From Streptomyces vietnamensis (GTDB lineage: Bacteria > Actinomycetota > Actinomycetes > Streptomycetales > Streptomycetaceae): a DNA stretch of 64,000 bases. Position numbers and translations under genes: made by a program. Shown here piece after piece: positions 34,774 to 43,332 of the stretch. The stretch spans positions 5,460,001-5,524,000 of the forward strand of contig NZ_CP010407.1 in NCBI RefSeq assembly GCF_000830005.1, written 5' to 3'. Below the pieces are notes generated by a model that saw only the letters and a list, made by a program, of their open reading frames with translations, did no database searches and was not told the origin of the DNA. Each line of letters opens with the position of its first letter. Position 1 is the first letter of the stretch.

Positions 34774-35727
34774 TCAGGCCCGCGACATCACCGCGACCGC
34801 CGCCTTCTGGGCCTCCGTCGCGTTCTCGTCGGTGCCCGCGCTGCGGCGCAGGTTCCAGCTGACCGCGGCGTGGGCGTAGGAGCCCCAGCCGTCTCCCGAG
34901 GTCTCGTCCCGGGGGAACCAGGCGCAACCGGAGTCGGCGCGCTCCGAGTACTCGGTGTAGCTGTCCCGGTCGGTCCTGCGCTCCGCCGCCGGCAGCGGCA
35001 GCCGGCCCGCGACGTCCGCGCAGACCGGCATCGTCACGTACAGGTCCGGCGGCCGGTCCGCCGGGCCCTCGTCCCGCAGCGTCCACCAGGCGCCCGCGCC
35101 GAGCACGCAGAGCGCGACGGCGGCGGCGACGGCGACCGGGCCACGGCGCCTTCGGGCCGAGCGCGCCGAGGAGCTGCGCGGGCGTCGGGCGGCCCGCCGG
35201 GTCCTTCGCCAGGCACCACGCGACCAGGCCGCGCAGCTCCTCCGGTACGGCGCCGAGGACGGGCTCGGTGTGGACGACGTTGTACAGCGCCTGGGCAGCG
35301 CGTTCTCGGGCTTCAGGTCGCGGTGGATCAGTCCCGTCCGGTGGATCTCGTCGAGGGCCGTCGCCAGCTGCACGGCGAGCCGCCGCACGGTCTCGGTGGG
35401 CAGGGTGCCGGACCGTTCGACGGCCGCCCCGAGGGAGGGTCCCGCGACGAAGACAGAGGCGAGCCAGGGCATCGGCGCGTCGGCGTCGGCGGCGAGCACG
35501 GCCGCCGTGCAGGCCCCGGACACCTTGCGCGAGGCCTCGACCTCGCGCCGGAACCGGGCCCGGAAGCCCTCGTCGGCGGCCAGATCGGCGTGGATCTGCT
35601 TGATGGCGACGGACTGGCCGTTCGCCCCCGTGCCGAGCAGGACCCGGCCCATGCCGCCCTGCCCGAGCACGCCGATCACCTGGAACGGCCCCACCTGCCC
35701 GGGGTCGTCCGGCCCGCGTGGCTGCGT
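34774..35727 (-). pseudogene. decayed Ser/Thr protein kinase gene
   Basis: The expected start MQPRGPDDP (35727) has ACG in place of ATG although GAAGGGG stands just upstream. The N-lobe is complete (GVLGQGGMGRVLLG, AIKQI) and runs to the catalytic loop IHRDLKPEN. It then jumps at about 35305 straight to sequence encoding ALYNVVHTEPVLGAVPEEL in another frame, losing the DFG, activation loop and most of the C-lobe. A second shift near 35145 returns to the first frame for the membrane helix (PVAVAAAVALCVLGAGAWWT) and the extracytoplasmic domain. It is therefore a PknB-like receptor kinase broken by an internal deletion. A sequencing error cannot explain a deletion of this size. Confidence 0.8.
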
Positions 35728-35762
35728 CTCGTCCCCTTCCCCCGTGAACGTGGCCGCCGCGG

Positions 35763-36656
35763 TCAGTTGAGCATGGCCCTCGCCGCCTGCGCCCGCCGGC
35801 GGATCGTCGTCGCCGAGTCCGGGTCCACCGCGTCCATGACCTGCGCGTACGCCTCCATCTCGATCGCGCCCGTGAGGAACTCCCCGCGCTGGACGAGCAG
35901 TTCGGCCCGCTCGTAGCGGAGTCTCGCCGGGTGGGAGGGGAGCAGCAGGGCGAGCTCCACCGCCCACAGGGCCACGTCGGCGCGCTCGGGGCGGGGGGCC
36001 GCCCAGGCGCGGATGTTGTTGAGGATCCGGAGGGCGATCGCGCCCGGCTCGGCGGGGCGGAGCATCGAGCGGTCGAGCGCCTCGCCCGTCGCGCTCGCCA
36101 CCAGCAGCTCGGCGTCCTCGCCCGTCATGGCCCGCCCGCCCGCGAACGGGTCGGCGAGGTCCAGGTCGGCCGGGTCGCCGAAGCCCACGACGAAGTGGCC
36201 GGGCAGCCCGAGCCCGTACACGGGGGCGCCGGCCCGGCGGGCGACCTCCATCCACACGACGGAGAGCAGGATGGGCAGGCCCCGGCGGCGCCGGAGCACC
36301 TCGTGCAGCAGCGAGGACTCCAGGCGCTGGTAGTCGGCGGGCACGCCCTCGAAGCCCTCGTGGCGGCCGAGGAGCGCGGCGAGCTCGGCGGCCCAGTCGC
36401 CGGTGATCCGGGTCGCGTACGGGACGAGCCCGGCGAGCCGGTCGAGTTCGATCTCGGCCTCGTCGAGGTCGCGCCGGGTGACGGACGGGTCGGCCACCGC
36501 GCCGATCAGCAGGCAGAGCCGGGCGAGGTCGGGCCGCTCGGCGCGCGCCTCCTCGGCGAACTCCCGCCGCCAGTCGCCCCGATCCGCCTCGCCCGATGCG
36601 CCTCCCGGCCCGTCCGGTCCGTCCGGTCCGTCCGGTGGTGGTACGTCCTCCGTCAC
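35763..36656 (-). CDS. SirB1/transglutaminase-like family protein
   Basis: 297 residues. After an acidic Pro/Gly-Asp-rich N terminus comes a SirB1-type domain (LGLPGHFVVGF, VVWMEVARRAGAPVYG), followed by a helical TPR-like end. The GTG at 36656 overlaps the preceding gene's stop (GTGA). Family members are widespread and of unknown biochemical role. The catalytic Cys of true transglutaminases is not evident. Confidence 0.8.
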   Translation of the reverse strand: MTEDVPPPDGPDGPDGPGGASGEADRGDWRREFAEEARAERPDLARLCLLIGAVADPSVTRRDLDEAEIELDRLAGLVPYATRITGDWAAELAALLGRHEGFEGVPADYQRLESSLLHEVLRRRRGLPILLSVVWMEVARRAGAPVYGLGLPGHFVVGFGDPADLDLADPFAGGRAMTGEDAELLVASATGEALDRSMLRPAEPGAIALRILNNIRAWAAPRPERADVALWAVELALLLPSHPARLRYERAELLVQRGEFLTGAIEMEAYAQVMDAVDPDSATTIRRRAQAARAMLN

Positions 36657-37654
36657 GCCTCGGCCCATCGGTAGTGGTGGTAGTGGTGGTGGGGCGCGAA
36701 GCCCATCCCGTCGTACAGCGCCCGGGCGCCGTCGTTGTCCGTCTCCACCTGGAGCCAGGCCGCCGACGCGCCCTCGTCGAGCGCCTGCCGGGCGAGCGCC
36801 GTCATGACGGACGTCGCCAGGCCCCGGCGCCGCTGGTCGGGGTCGACCTCGACCGCCATGAAGCCGGCCCAGCGGCCGTCGACCACACAGCGTCCGATCG
36901 CCGCCGGTATCCCTCCCGTGCCCGCGACGGACGCGAACCACACACTCGGACCGGAGGAGAGGACGGACCTGACCGCCGGGCTCGCCTCCTCGAAGCGCTG
37001 GTAGCGGCGCAGCCAGGCCTCGTCGACCGTCCGGGACAGGCGTACGGCGGAGACGTCGGCGTCCAGGTCGCCGATCGGGGCGAGTGCCGCGATCCGCACC
37101 TCGGCGGAGACCTCGCGCCGCCAGCCGTGCCGGTCGAGGGCGGCGCACAGCAGCTCCTGGGTGCCCTCGGCGCCGGTGGCGGCCTGGACGTACGGGGGCA
37201 GCTTCCGGGCCGCGTACCACGCGCGCACGTGCGTGAGGGCCTCGGCGACCGGCATCCCGGGATCACCGAGCGGCAGGACGGAATTGGCGCGCCGGGTAAA
37301 TCCGTCGGCGGCCCGCAGGGTCCACTCGCCCAGGGCCTCGCTCTCGACCGGCTGCCACGCGCGCGCGGTGGCGCGGGCGAGCTCCGGGAAGGTGGCCGAG
37401 GGGCCCCGCCGGCGGGCCGGGGCGGCCGGGACGACCTTCCCCGCGGCCAGCGCGGATTCCGCGATCCGGACGCTCTCGCCGCTCTTTCGTGTGATCAGCA
37501 GCACACCGGCGTCCCATGATGTGAGAACGCCGACCGCGTCGGTGAACTTCTCGCCCGGTTCCGCCGAGTCCGTCACGTACCGAACGGAGACACGTTTTCC
37601 CACGTCAGCGCTGGTAATTCGCACTTCAAGGCGCCCTCCGCCGGTGATTTCCAC
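36653..37654 (-). CDS. GNAT-family N-acetyltransferase with N-terminal SH3-like domain
   Basis: About 333 residues. The first 60 (RITSADVGKRVSVRYV, VGVLTSWDAGVLLITRKSGE) look like the small barrel seen in Rv0428c-type acetyltransferases. The C-terminal GNAT domain has the acetyl-CoA site DPDQRRRGLATSVMTAL and ALYDGMGFAPHHHY. The GTG at 37654 has GGAGGGGCGGAG upstream; a further ATG at 37714 would intrude on the fdxA promoter. It is divergent from fdxA. Acceptor unknown. Confidence 0.85.
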   Translation of the reverse strand: MEITGGGRLEVRITSADVGKRVSVRYVTDSAEPGEKFTDAVGVLTSWDAGVLLITRKSGESVRIAESALAAGKVVPAAPARRRGPSATFPELARATARAWQPVESEALGEWTLRAADGFTRRANSVLPLGDPGMPVAEALTHVRAWYAARKLPPYVQAATGAEGTQELLCAALDRHGWRREVSAEVRIAALAPIGDLDADVSAVRLSRTVDEAWLRRYQRFEEASPAVRSVLSSGPSVWFASVAGTGGIPAAIGRCVVDGRWAGFMAVEVDPDQRRRGLATSVMTALARQALDEGASAAWLQVETDNDGARALYDGMGFAPHHHYHHYRWAEA

Positions 37655-37766
37655 AGCTTCTCCGCCCCTCCTGTTCGGATCGCCCTCAAGAACGGAGATA
37701 CTAGGTGCGGGCATCGACGACGCCGCGCTCCCGCGCAGACCAGCCCTATCGAGGAGGAACGACAGC

Positions 37767-38087
37767 GTGACCTACGTCATCGCGCAGCCTTGTGTCGACG
37801 TCAAGGACAAGGCGTGCATCGAGGAGTGCCCCGTCGACTGCATCTACGAGGGCAAGCGGTCCTTGTACATCCACCCGGACGAATGCGTCGACTGCGGGGC
37901 CTGTGAGCCGGTCTGCCCGGTCGAGGCGATCTTCTACGAGGACGACACCCCGGAGGAGTGGAAGGACTACTACAAGGCGAACGTCGAGTTCTTCGACGAG
38001 CTCGGTTCGCCCGGTGGTGCCTCCAAGCTCGGCGAGATCGAGCGCGACCACCCCTTCATCGCCGCCCTGCCGCCGCAGAACGGCTGA
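37767..38087 (+). CDS. fdxA: seven-iron ferredoxin
   Basis: This 106-residue low-potential electron carrier has VDVKDKACIEECPVDCIY and CVDCGACEPVCPVEAIF, which hold a [3Fe-4S] and a [4Fe-4S] cluster as in Mycobacterium FdxC. The start is GTG with GAGGAGGAACGACAGC upstream. It lies directly before dapC, as in mycobacteria. A hairpin separates the two. Confidence 0.94.
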   Translation: MTYVIAQPCVDVKDKACIEECPVDCIYEGKRSLYIHPDECVDCGACEPVCPVEAIFYEDDTPEEWKDYYKANVEFFDELGSPGGASKLGEIERDHPFIAALPPQNG

Positions 38088-38101
38088 TTCATTCGCCCTC
38101 G

Positions 38102-38131
38102 GTCCCGTACGGCCTCGCCGCTGTACGGGAC
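38102..38131 (+). terminator. hairpin between fdxA and dapC
   Basis: GTCCCGTAC / GTACGGGAC, a 9-bp stem with a 12-nt loop, 14 bp after the fdxA stop. It is a terminator or partial attenuator. Confidence 0.75.
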
Positions 38132-38170
38132 CGAAGCGTTTTCCGTACGTACGAGGAAGTGAGCCAACCC

Positions 38171-39268
38171 GTGAGCGCAGTCTCTTCGCGCCTGCCCGTC
38201 TTCCCCTGGGACAAGCTGGAGCCGTACAAGAAGACGGCCGTGGCGCACCCGGACGGAATCGTGGACCTCTCCGTCGGCACGCCCGTCGACCCGGTCCCCG
38301 CGCTGATCCAGGAGGCCCTGGTCGCGGCGGCGGACTCGCCGGGCTATCCCACGGTGTGGGGGACGAAGGAGCTGCGGGACGCGCTCACCGGCTGGTGCGA
38401 GCGGCGTCTGGGCGCGGTGGACTTCGCCCACGAGAACGTGCTGCCGGTGGTCGGCTCCAAGGAGCTGGTGGCCTGGCTGCCGACGCAGCTCGGGCTCGGC
38501 GCCGGTGACGCGGTCGCCTACCCGCGCCTCGCCTACCCGACGTACGAGGTCGGCGCGCGGCTCTGCGGCGCGACCCCGGTCGTCTACGACGACCCGGTGG
38601 CGGACCTGGACCCGGCCGCCGTCAAGCTGCTCTGGCTCAACTCCCCGTCCAACCCGACCGGCAAGGTCCTCGCCAAGGACGAGCTGACCCGGATCGTGGC
38701 CTGGGCGCGCGAGCACGGCATCCTCGTCTTCTCCGACGAGTGCTACCTGGAGCTGGGCTGGGAGGCCGACCCGGTCTCGGTCCTGCACCCGGACGTCTCC
38801 GGCGGCTCGTACGAGGGCATCGTCGCCGTCCACTCCCTCTCCAAGCGCTCCAACCTGGCCGGCTACCGGGCCGCGTTCATCGCGGGCGACGCGGCCGTCC
38901 TGGGCGAGCTGCTCCAGATCCGTAAGCACGGCGGCATGATGACGGCGGCCCCGGTGCAGGCGGCGACGGTCGCGGCGCTCGGCGACGACGCGCACGTGGC
39001 CGAGCAGCGCGAGCGGTACGCGACCCGCCGGGCGGCGCTGCGGGCGGCCCTGGAGGCGCACGGCTTCCGGATCGAGCACAGCGAGGCGAGCCTGTACCTG
39101 TGGGCGACCCGGGACGAGCCGTGCTGGGAGACCGTGGCGTACCTGGCGGAGAAGGGCATCCTGGTGGCGCCCGGCGACTTCTACGGCGAGGCCGGGGAGC
39201 GGTTCGTGCGGGTGGCGTTCACGGCGACGGACGAGCGGGTCGAGGCCGCGGTCAAGCGCCTGGGCTGA
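38171..39268 (+). CDS. dapC: N-succinyl-diaminopimelate aminotransferase
   Basis: This 365-residue fold-I PLP aminotransferase is of the actinobacterial DapC type. The PLP Lys is in VHSLSKRSNLAGYR; NSPSNPTGKVL and the aspartate in FSDECYLELGW complete the cofactor site. It makes N-succinyl-LL-2,6-diaminopimelate for lysine and peptidoglycan. The GTG at 38171 follows GAGGAAGTGAG. The partner enzyme DapE is encoded 2 kb downstream. Confidence 0.92.
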   Translation: MSAVSSRLPVFPWDKLEPYKKTAVAHPDGIVDLSVGTPVDPVPALIQEALVAAADSPGYPTVWGTKELRDALTGWCERRLGAVDFAHENVLPVVGSKELVAWLPTQLGLGAGDAVAYPRLAYPTYEVGARLCGATPVVYDDPVADLDPAAVKLLWLNSPSNPTGKVLAKDELTRIVAWAREHGILVFSDECYLELGWEADPVSVLHPDVSGGSYEGIVAVHSLSKRSNLAGYRAAFIAGDAAVLGELLQIRKHGGMMTAAPVQAATVAALGDDAHVAEQRERYATRRAALRAALEAHGFRIEHSEASLYLWATRDEPCWETVAYLAEKGILVAPGDFYGEAGERFVRVAFTATDERVEAAVKRLG

Positions 39269-39281
39269 GCCCGTGGGACGC

Positions 39282-39319
39282 CGGAGGGCCCGGGGAGCGT
39301 GTGCTCCCCGGGCCCTCCG
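39282..39319. terminator. perfect 17-bp hairpin terminator
   Basis: CGGAGGGCCCGGGGAGC, a GTGT loop, then the exact complement. It separates dapC from the convergent small secreted-protein gene and can act on both strands. Confidence 0.93.
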
Positions 39320-39335
39320 TGCGTCGTGGTGCGGA

Positions 39336-39797
39336 TCAGCCGCCGAGGGGCAGGCCGCCCAGGGTCTGGCCGGTCGGCAGGCCGCCCAGGCCACCGCCCA
39401 GGGCGCCGCCGGTCGGGCCCTCGGCGCTCTCGGCGGCGGCGCCGGCGGTCTGGCCGACGACCTCGCCCGTGCTGCCGGCCGTCTTGCCGACGACCTCCTG
39501 CGCGGCGGGGGTGGCGGTCTTGCCGGCCGTGCCGACGGTCTTGCCGGCGGCCGGGACGGCCGTGCCGACGGCCTTGCTGCCGGTCTCGCCGACCACGCCG
39601 GTCGCGGTCTGCGAGGCGCCGTCGAGGGCGCTCCCCGCGCCGGCGGCGTCCAGGGCGGTCACGCCGTTGAGGGCTCCGGTCGGCGCGAGGCCCTGGTCCA
39701 GGGCGCTCGCGGAGCCGGCCGCACCGACCACGGGGGCTGCTCCGGCCGCGACGATGAGGGCGGCACGGGCGATCCGGCGGGTCAGGGAGAGGGACAT
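39336..39797 (-). CDS. secreted Ala/Gly/Thr-rich protein
   Basis: 153 residues with a clear signal peptide (LTRRIARAALIVAAGAAPVV, cleavage near SASA-LDQG). The mature part has imperfect repeats of the GKTxGTAGKTATPAAQEVVG type and ends in a Gly/Leu-rich tail (GALGGGLGGLPTG). It is low-complexity and without Cys or catalytic motifs. AAGGAG precedes the ATG at 39797. Likely a surface or secreted structural protein; no family assigned. Confidence 0.75.
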   Translation of the reverse strand: MSLSLTRRIARAALIVAAGAAPVVGAAGSASALDQGLAPTGALNGVTALDAAGAGSALDGASQTATGVVGETGSKAVGTAVPAAGKTVGTAGKTATPAAQEVVGKTAGSTGEVVGQTAGAAAESAEGPTGGALGGGLGGLPTGQTLGGLPLGG

Positions 39798-40117
39798 GGT
39801 GCTCCTTCGACGGAGAGGACGATTACGCGGTGACAACCGGCCCTGGGGCGGGGGAGGTTGCGGCGGCCGAAGGTAAAGAGTTGGTAATGCGTCGTATTGT
39901 CGGGTGGGGAGGAAAACGGACGAACGCGTCATTGCGCGAGACCCTGCCGAACCGTCACTTCCCTTGTGGCGCAAGGGGATCGAGGGGGAGGAGTGACGCC
40001 CGGAAAAAGCGCCCGAATGCCGCTCGAATTTCTTCCGACGACGACCGACGCCGTGCCACGCTCGAGTGAGGGACCGCACGGGTGCACGACTCCCGACGGC
40101 GGCGGGGCGGGCTGTAC

Positions 40118-40358
40118 GCGGGCGGGTTGCGGGGTCCCGGTCACGGGGTGAGTCGTGCGTGGACGGGGTCCGGGGCCCGGCTACGGGGCGAGCGCGTGCG
40201 GACGGGTTCTGCGCTCCCGGGCACGGGGCGGCCGCGCGCGGACGGATTTCGCGGTCCCGGTCACGGGGTGGGCCGCGCGCGGACGGACTCCGCGGTCCCG
40301 GTCACGGGTGAGTCGTGCGCGGACGGGTTCCGGGGCCCGGTTACTGGGCCAGTCGTAC
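40118..40358. repeat. six imperfect 39-41-bp tandem repeats
   Basis: Copies start at 40118, 40159, 40198, 40238, 40279 and 40319. Each begins GCGGACGG or near it and contains GGTCCCGGTCACGGG or a variant. The last copy overlaps the 3' end of the lysozyme-fold gene (stop at 40341), so the array may have grown outward from that coding end. The rest of the 543-bp gap (39798-40340) shows no gene. The proteins it would encode are repeat artefacts. Confidence 0.85.
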
Positions 40359-41279
40359 CCGGACCGATTCGCCGCCCGCGGCCGCCGCGCCCGAGGACGT
40401 CGACCAGCCGCCGTCCGCCTCGCCCGCGCGCCACACCCGGTCCCCGAACGCGACCTCCGCGATGCGCAGCGTGTCCGCCCGCGCCACCGCCCACTGCGCC
40501 AGCTCCCAGCCGCGCCGCTCGTCCGAACCGGCCCCCGGCGCGCTCCCCGCGCCCGTCGCCGCCCGCACCGGCACCACGAGCACCGGCGGTTCCGCGGCCG
40601 AGCGGCCCGCGCTCGGACCGCCCGTCACCGCCTTCGGCGTCGCCTTCTCGCCGAAGGCCCGCACGAGCTCCTCGCGCACCTGCTCCGGATCGCCCGGCCG
40701 GCCCTTCGCCATGATCGTCGTACAGGTCAGCGCCGCCGGCGACCGGCCCGTCAGCGCGGCCGAGAGCAGCGCCGCGTCCGGCTCGTGCTTCGCGTACGCC
40801 TGCGGGAAACCGCTCCGCTGCACCTTCTGCGCCGCCACCGTCAGCGGCAGCCGCGAGTACCCCGGGACCTTCTCCAGGCCCTCGTAGAACTTCCCCGCCG
40901 AGTACACCGGGTCCATGATCTGCGCCTCCGTCCCCCAGCCCTGCGAGGGCCGCTGCTGGAAGAGACCCAGCGAGTCCCGGTCGCCGTGCTGGATGTTCCG
41001 CAGCGCCGACTCCTGCAGCGAGGTCGCGAGCGCGATCGTCACGGCCCGCTCCGGAAGCCCCCGGGTGGTGCCCACCGCCGCGATCGTCGCCGCGTTGGAC
41101 GCCTGCTCCGGAGTGAACTCGTAGCGGTTGTCCCCGCTGCCCACGCTGCATCTGGGCGCGCCCGTGCTCCCCGTCATCTGGTGGACGGCCACGTACGCGG
41201 CGAGGCCGAGGAGCACGGCGAAGGCGGCCGCGGAACGGGCGAGGCGGCCGCGACGGCGGGGGCGGGTGGGCTCGGACAC
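40341..41279 (-). CDS. membrane-anchored lysozyme-fold (transglycosylase-like) protein
   Basis: About 312 residues. A basic N terminus and one membrane helix (about 15-34) precede a lysozyme-like region with ATSLQESALRNI (candidate catalytic Glu) and GDRDSLGLFQQRPSQGWG. A less conserved C-terminal domain ends VRVRLAQ, encoded within the last unit of the tandem repeat. GTG at 41279 is preferred over GTG at 41288 for its GGTGGG upstream. A cell-wall lytic role is inferred. Confidence 0.75.
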   Translation of the reverse strand: MSEPTRPRRRGRLARSAAAFAVLLGLAAYVAVHQMTGSTGAPRCSVGSGDNRYEFTPEQASNAATIAAVGTTRGLPERAVTIALATSLQESALRNIQHGDRDSLGLFQQRPSQGWGTEAQIMDPVYSAGKFYEGLEKVPGYSRLPLTVAAQKVQRSGFPQAYAKHEPDAALLSAALTGRSPAALTCTTIMAKGRPGDPEQVREELVRAFGEKATPKAVTGGPSAGRSAAEPPVLVVPVRAATGAGSAPGAGSDERRGWELAQWAVARADTLRIAEVAFGDRVWRAGEADGGWSTSSGAAAAGGESVRVRLAQ

Positions 41280-41317
41280 GGGGCCCACCGTACTGGAGGC
41301 CGAGTTAGGGTCGGCAC

Positions 41318-42421
41318 ATGGCAGACATCACCCCGCTCGACGGCCCCATCGACCTCTCCCTGGACGGGGCCGCGCTCACCGCCGCCCTCGTCGACTTCCG
41401 GTCCGTCAGCGGGACCGAGCAGCCGCTCGCCGACGCCATCGAGGCGGCCCTGCGCGCCCTGCCGCACCTCACCGTCGACCGCCTCGGCAACAACATCGTC
41501 GCCCGCACGAACCTCGGCCGCGACGAGCGCGTCGTCCTCGCCGGCCACATCGACACCGTGCCGATCGCCGACAACGTGCCCTCGCGGCTCGACGAGGACG
41601 GCATCCTGTGGGGCTGCGGCACCTCCGACATGAAGTCCGGCGTCGCCGTCCAGCTGCGGATCGCCGCCACCGTCCCCGAGCCCAACCGCGACCTCACCTT
41701 CGTCTTCTACGACAACGAGGAGGTCGCCGCCCACCTCAACGGCCTCGGCAAGATCGCCGACGCCCGCCCGGAGTGGCTCGCGGGCGACTTCGCCGTCCTC
41801 CTCGAACCCTCCGACGGCCAGGTCGAGGGCGGCTGCCAGGGCACCCTGCGCGTCATCCTGCACACCGCCGGTGAGCGCGCCCACTCCGCGCGCGCGTGGA
41901 TGGGCTCCAACGCCATCCACACCGCCGCCCCGATCCTCGACCGCCTCGCCGCCTACGAGCCGCGCAAGCCGGTCATCGACGGCCTCCAGTACCACGAGGG
42001 CCTCAACGCCGTACGGATCGAGGGCGGGGTCGCCACCAACGTCATCCCCGACGCCTGCGCCGTCACCGTCAACTACCGCTACGCCCCCGACCGCTCCCCG
42101 GCCGAGGCCCTGGCGTACGTCCGCGAGTTCTTCGAGGGCATCGACATCGCCGAGTTCGTCGTCGACGACGAGAGCCCCGGCGCCCTGCCCGGCCTGTCCC
42201 ACCCCGCGGCCGAGGCCTTCATGAAGGCCGTCGGCGGCAGCGCCCAGCCCAAGTTCGGCTGGACCGACGTCGCCCGCTTCAGCGCCCTCGGCGTGCCCGC
42301 GGTGAACTACGGCCCCGGTGACCCTCTGTACGCGCACAAGCGCGACGAGCACGTCCACGTCGACCGGATCCACCACTGCGAGGCGCGGCTCCGCGACTGG
42401 CTGACCGCCCGTCTCCCGTAA
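41318..42421 (+). CDS. dapE: succinyl-diaminopimelate desuccinylase
   Basis: This 367-residue M20 zinc enzyme releases LL-diaminopimelate from its N-succinyl form. Metal-site motifs are LAGHIDTVP, GCGTSDMKSGVAV and FYDNEEVAA; the dimerisation domain is in the middle (about 175-280). YGPGDPLYAHKRDEHV ends the active site. It is monocistronic by spacing and diverges from the lysozyme-fold gene. Confidence 0.95.
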   Translation: MADITPLDGPIDLSLDGAALTAALVDFRSVSGTEQPLADAIEAALRALPHLTVDRLGNNIVARTNLGRDERVVLAGHIDTVPIADNVPSRLDEDGILWGCGTSDMKSGVAVQLRIAATVPEPNRDLTFVFYDNEEVAAHLNGLGKIADARPEWLAGDFAVLLEPSDGQVEGGCQGTLRVILHTAGERAHSARAWMGSNAIHTAAPILDRLAAYEPRKPVIDGLQYHEGLNAVRIEGGVATNVIPDACAVTVNYRYAPDRSPAEALAYVREFFEGIDIAEFVVDDESPGALPGLSHPAAEAFMKAVGGSAQPKFGWTDVARFSALGVPAVNYGPGDPLYAHKRDEHVHVDRIHHCEARLRDWLTARLP

Positions 42422-42496
42422 TTTCGGATTTCGTCACCTCTGTGGTCCTACGCTGACCCCACCAGAAGATCGTCGGTTCGACGGAGGGAGCAGGCC

Positions 42497-43246
42497 ATGG
42501 GTATCCCCGAAGGGGAGACGAAGCCGGAGGAGCAGCGGCTGGGACCGGTGCTCAGGCGCAGGGACCAGGTCCAGCCGGGAACCACGGACCAGCGGCTGCT
42601 CGACACCGAGGGCGACTCGGAGTGGGTGCACACCGACCCCTGGCGGGTCATGCGCATCCAGTCCGAGTTCGTCGAGGGCTTCGGCGCCCTCGCCGAACTG
42701 CCGAGCGCGATCAGCGTCTTCGGCTCGGCCCGCACGAAGCCGGACTCGCCGGAGTACGAGGCGGGCGTACGGATCGGCCGGGCGCTCGTCGAGGCCGGGT
42801 TCGCGGTCATCACGGGCGGCGGCCCGGGCGCCATGGAGGCGGCCAACAAGGGGGCCAGGGAGGCCAAGGGCGTCTCGGTGGGCCTCGGCATCGAGCTCCC
42901 CTTCGAGCAGGGGCTCAACCCGCACGTCGACATCGGCGTGAACTTCCGCTACTTCTTCGTCCGCAAGACGATGTTCGTGAAGTACGCGCAGGGCTTCGTG
43001 GTCCTCCCCGGCGGCCTCGGCACCCTCGACGAGCTCTTCGAGGCGCTGACCCTGGTCCAGACCCGCAAGGTCACCCGCTTCCCGATCGTGCTCTTCGGCA
43101 CGGAGTACTGGAAGGGCCTCGTCGACTGGCTCCGCGACTCGGTCGTCGCCGGCGGCAAGGCGAGCGAACGCGACCTCCTCCTCTTCCACGTCACGGACGA
43201 CGTGGAGGAGGCGGTCGCGCTGGTGACGAAGGAGGTCGGGCGCTAA
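42497..43246 (+). CDS. LOG-family (TIGR00730) nucleotide phosphoribohydrolase-like protein
   Basis: 249 residues. The Rossmann-like fold has SVFGSARTKPDSPEY, GGGPGAMEAANKGA and the LOG signature PGGLGTLDELFE, with catalytic Arg and Glu. LOG proteins release cytokinin-type bases or hydrolyse nucleotides. The M. tuberculosis protein in the same place (Rv1205) is a LOG. GACGGAGGGAG precedes the ATG. Substrate here is not shown. Confidence 0.88.
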   Translation: MGIPEGETKPEEQRLGPVLRRRDQVQPGTTDQRLLDTEGDSEWVHTDPWRVMRIQSEFVEGFGALAELPSAISVFGSARTKPDSPEYEAGVRIGRALVEAGFAVITGGGPGAMEAANKGAREAKGVSVGLGIELPFEQGLNPHVDIGVNFRYFFVRKTMFVKYAQGFVVLPGGLGTLDELFEALTLVQTRKVTRFPIVLFGTEYWKGLVDWLRDSVVAGGKASERDLLLFHVTDDVEEAVALVTKEVGR

Positions 43247-43262
43247 GACCGACCGCGCCGGT

Positions 43263-43309
43263 CGGTTGTGGGCAATCGTTCCGCGGGGCGGAACGGGTGG
43301 GCACAACCG
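43263..43309. terminator. bidirectional hairpin with internal loop
   Basis: CGGTTGTG...CGTTCCGC pairs with GCGGAACG...CACAACCG, with a 6-nt internal mismatch. It lies between the convergent LOG and folP genes. Confidence 0.8.
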
Positions 43310-43332
43310 ACCACCGGCCCGCAGCGGCCCGA

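Noticed and set aside
34600..36000. Integrated element attached to the tRNA-like sequence
   Set aside because: No integrase, transposase or direct att repeats are visible; the neighbouring genes are ordinary chromosomal ones.
34774..36255. Intact 493-residue kinase
   Set aside because: The N-terminal third is a shadow of the SirB1-like gene, and the kinase domain lacks the DFG/activation segment because of an out-of-frame deletion.
40118..40358. CRISPR array
   Set aside because: Units are contiguous imperfect repeats without spacers, and no cas genes are present.
40066..40714. Repeat-containing ORFs over the minisatellite
   Set aside because: They are by-products of the ~40-bp repeats staying open in several frames; no ribosome site, and they run antisense into the lysozyme-fold gene.
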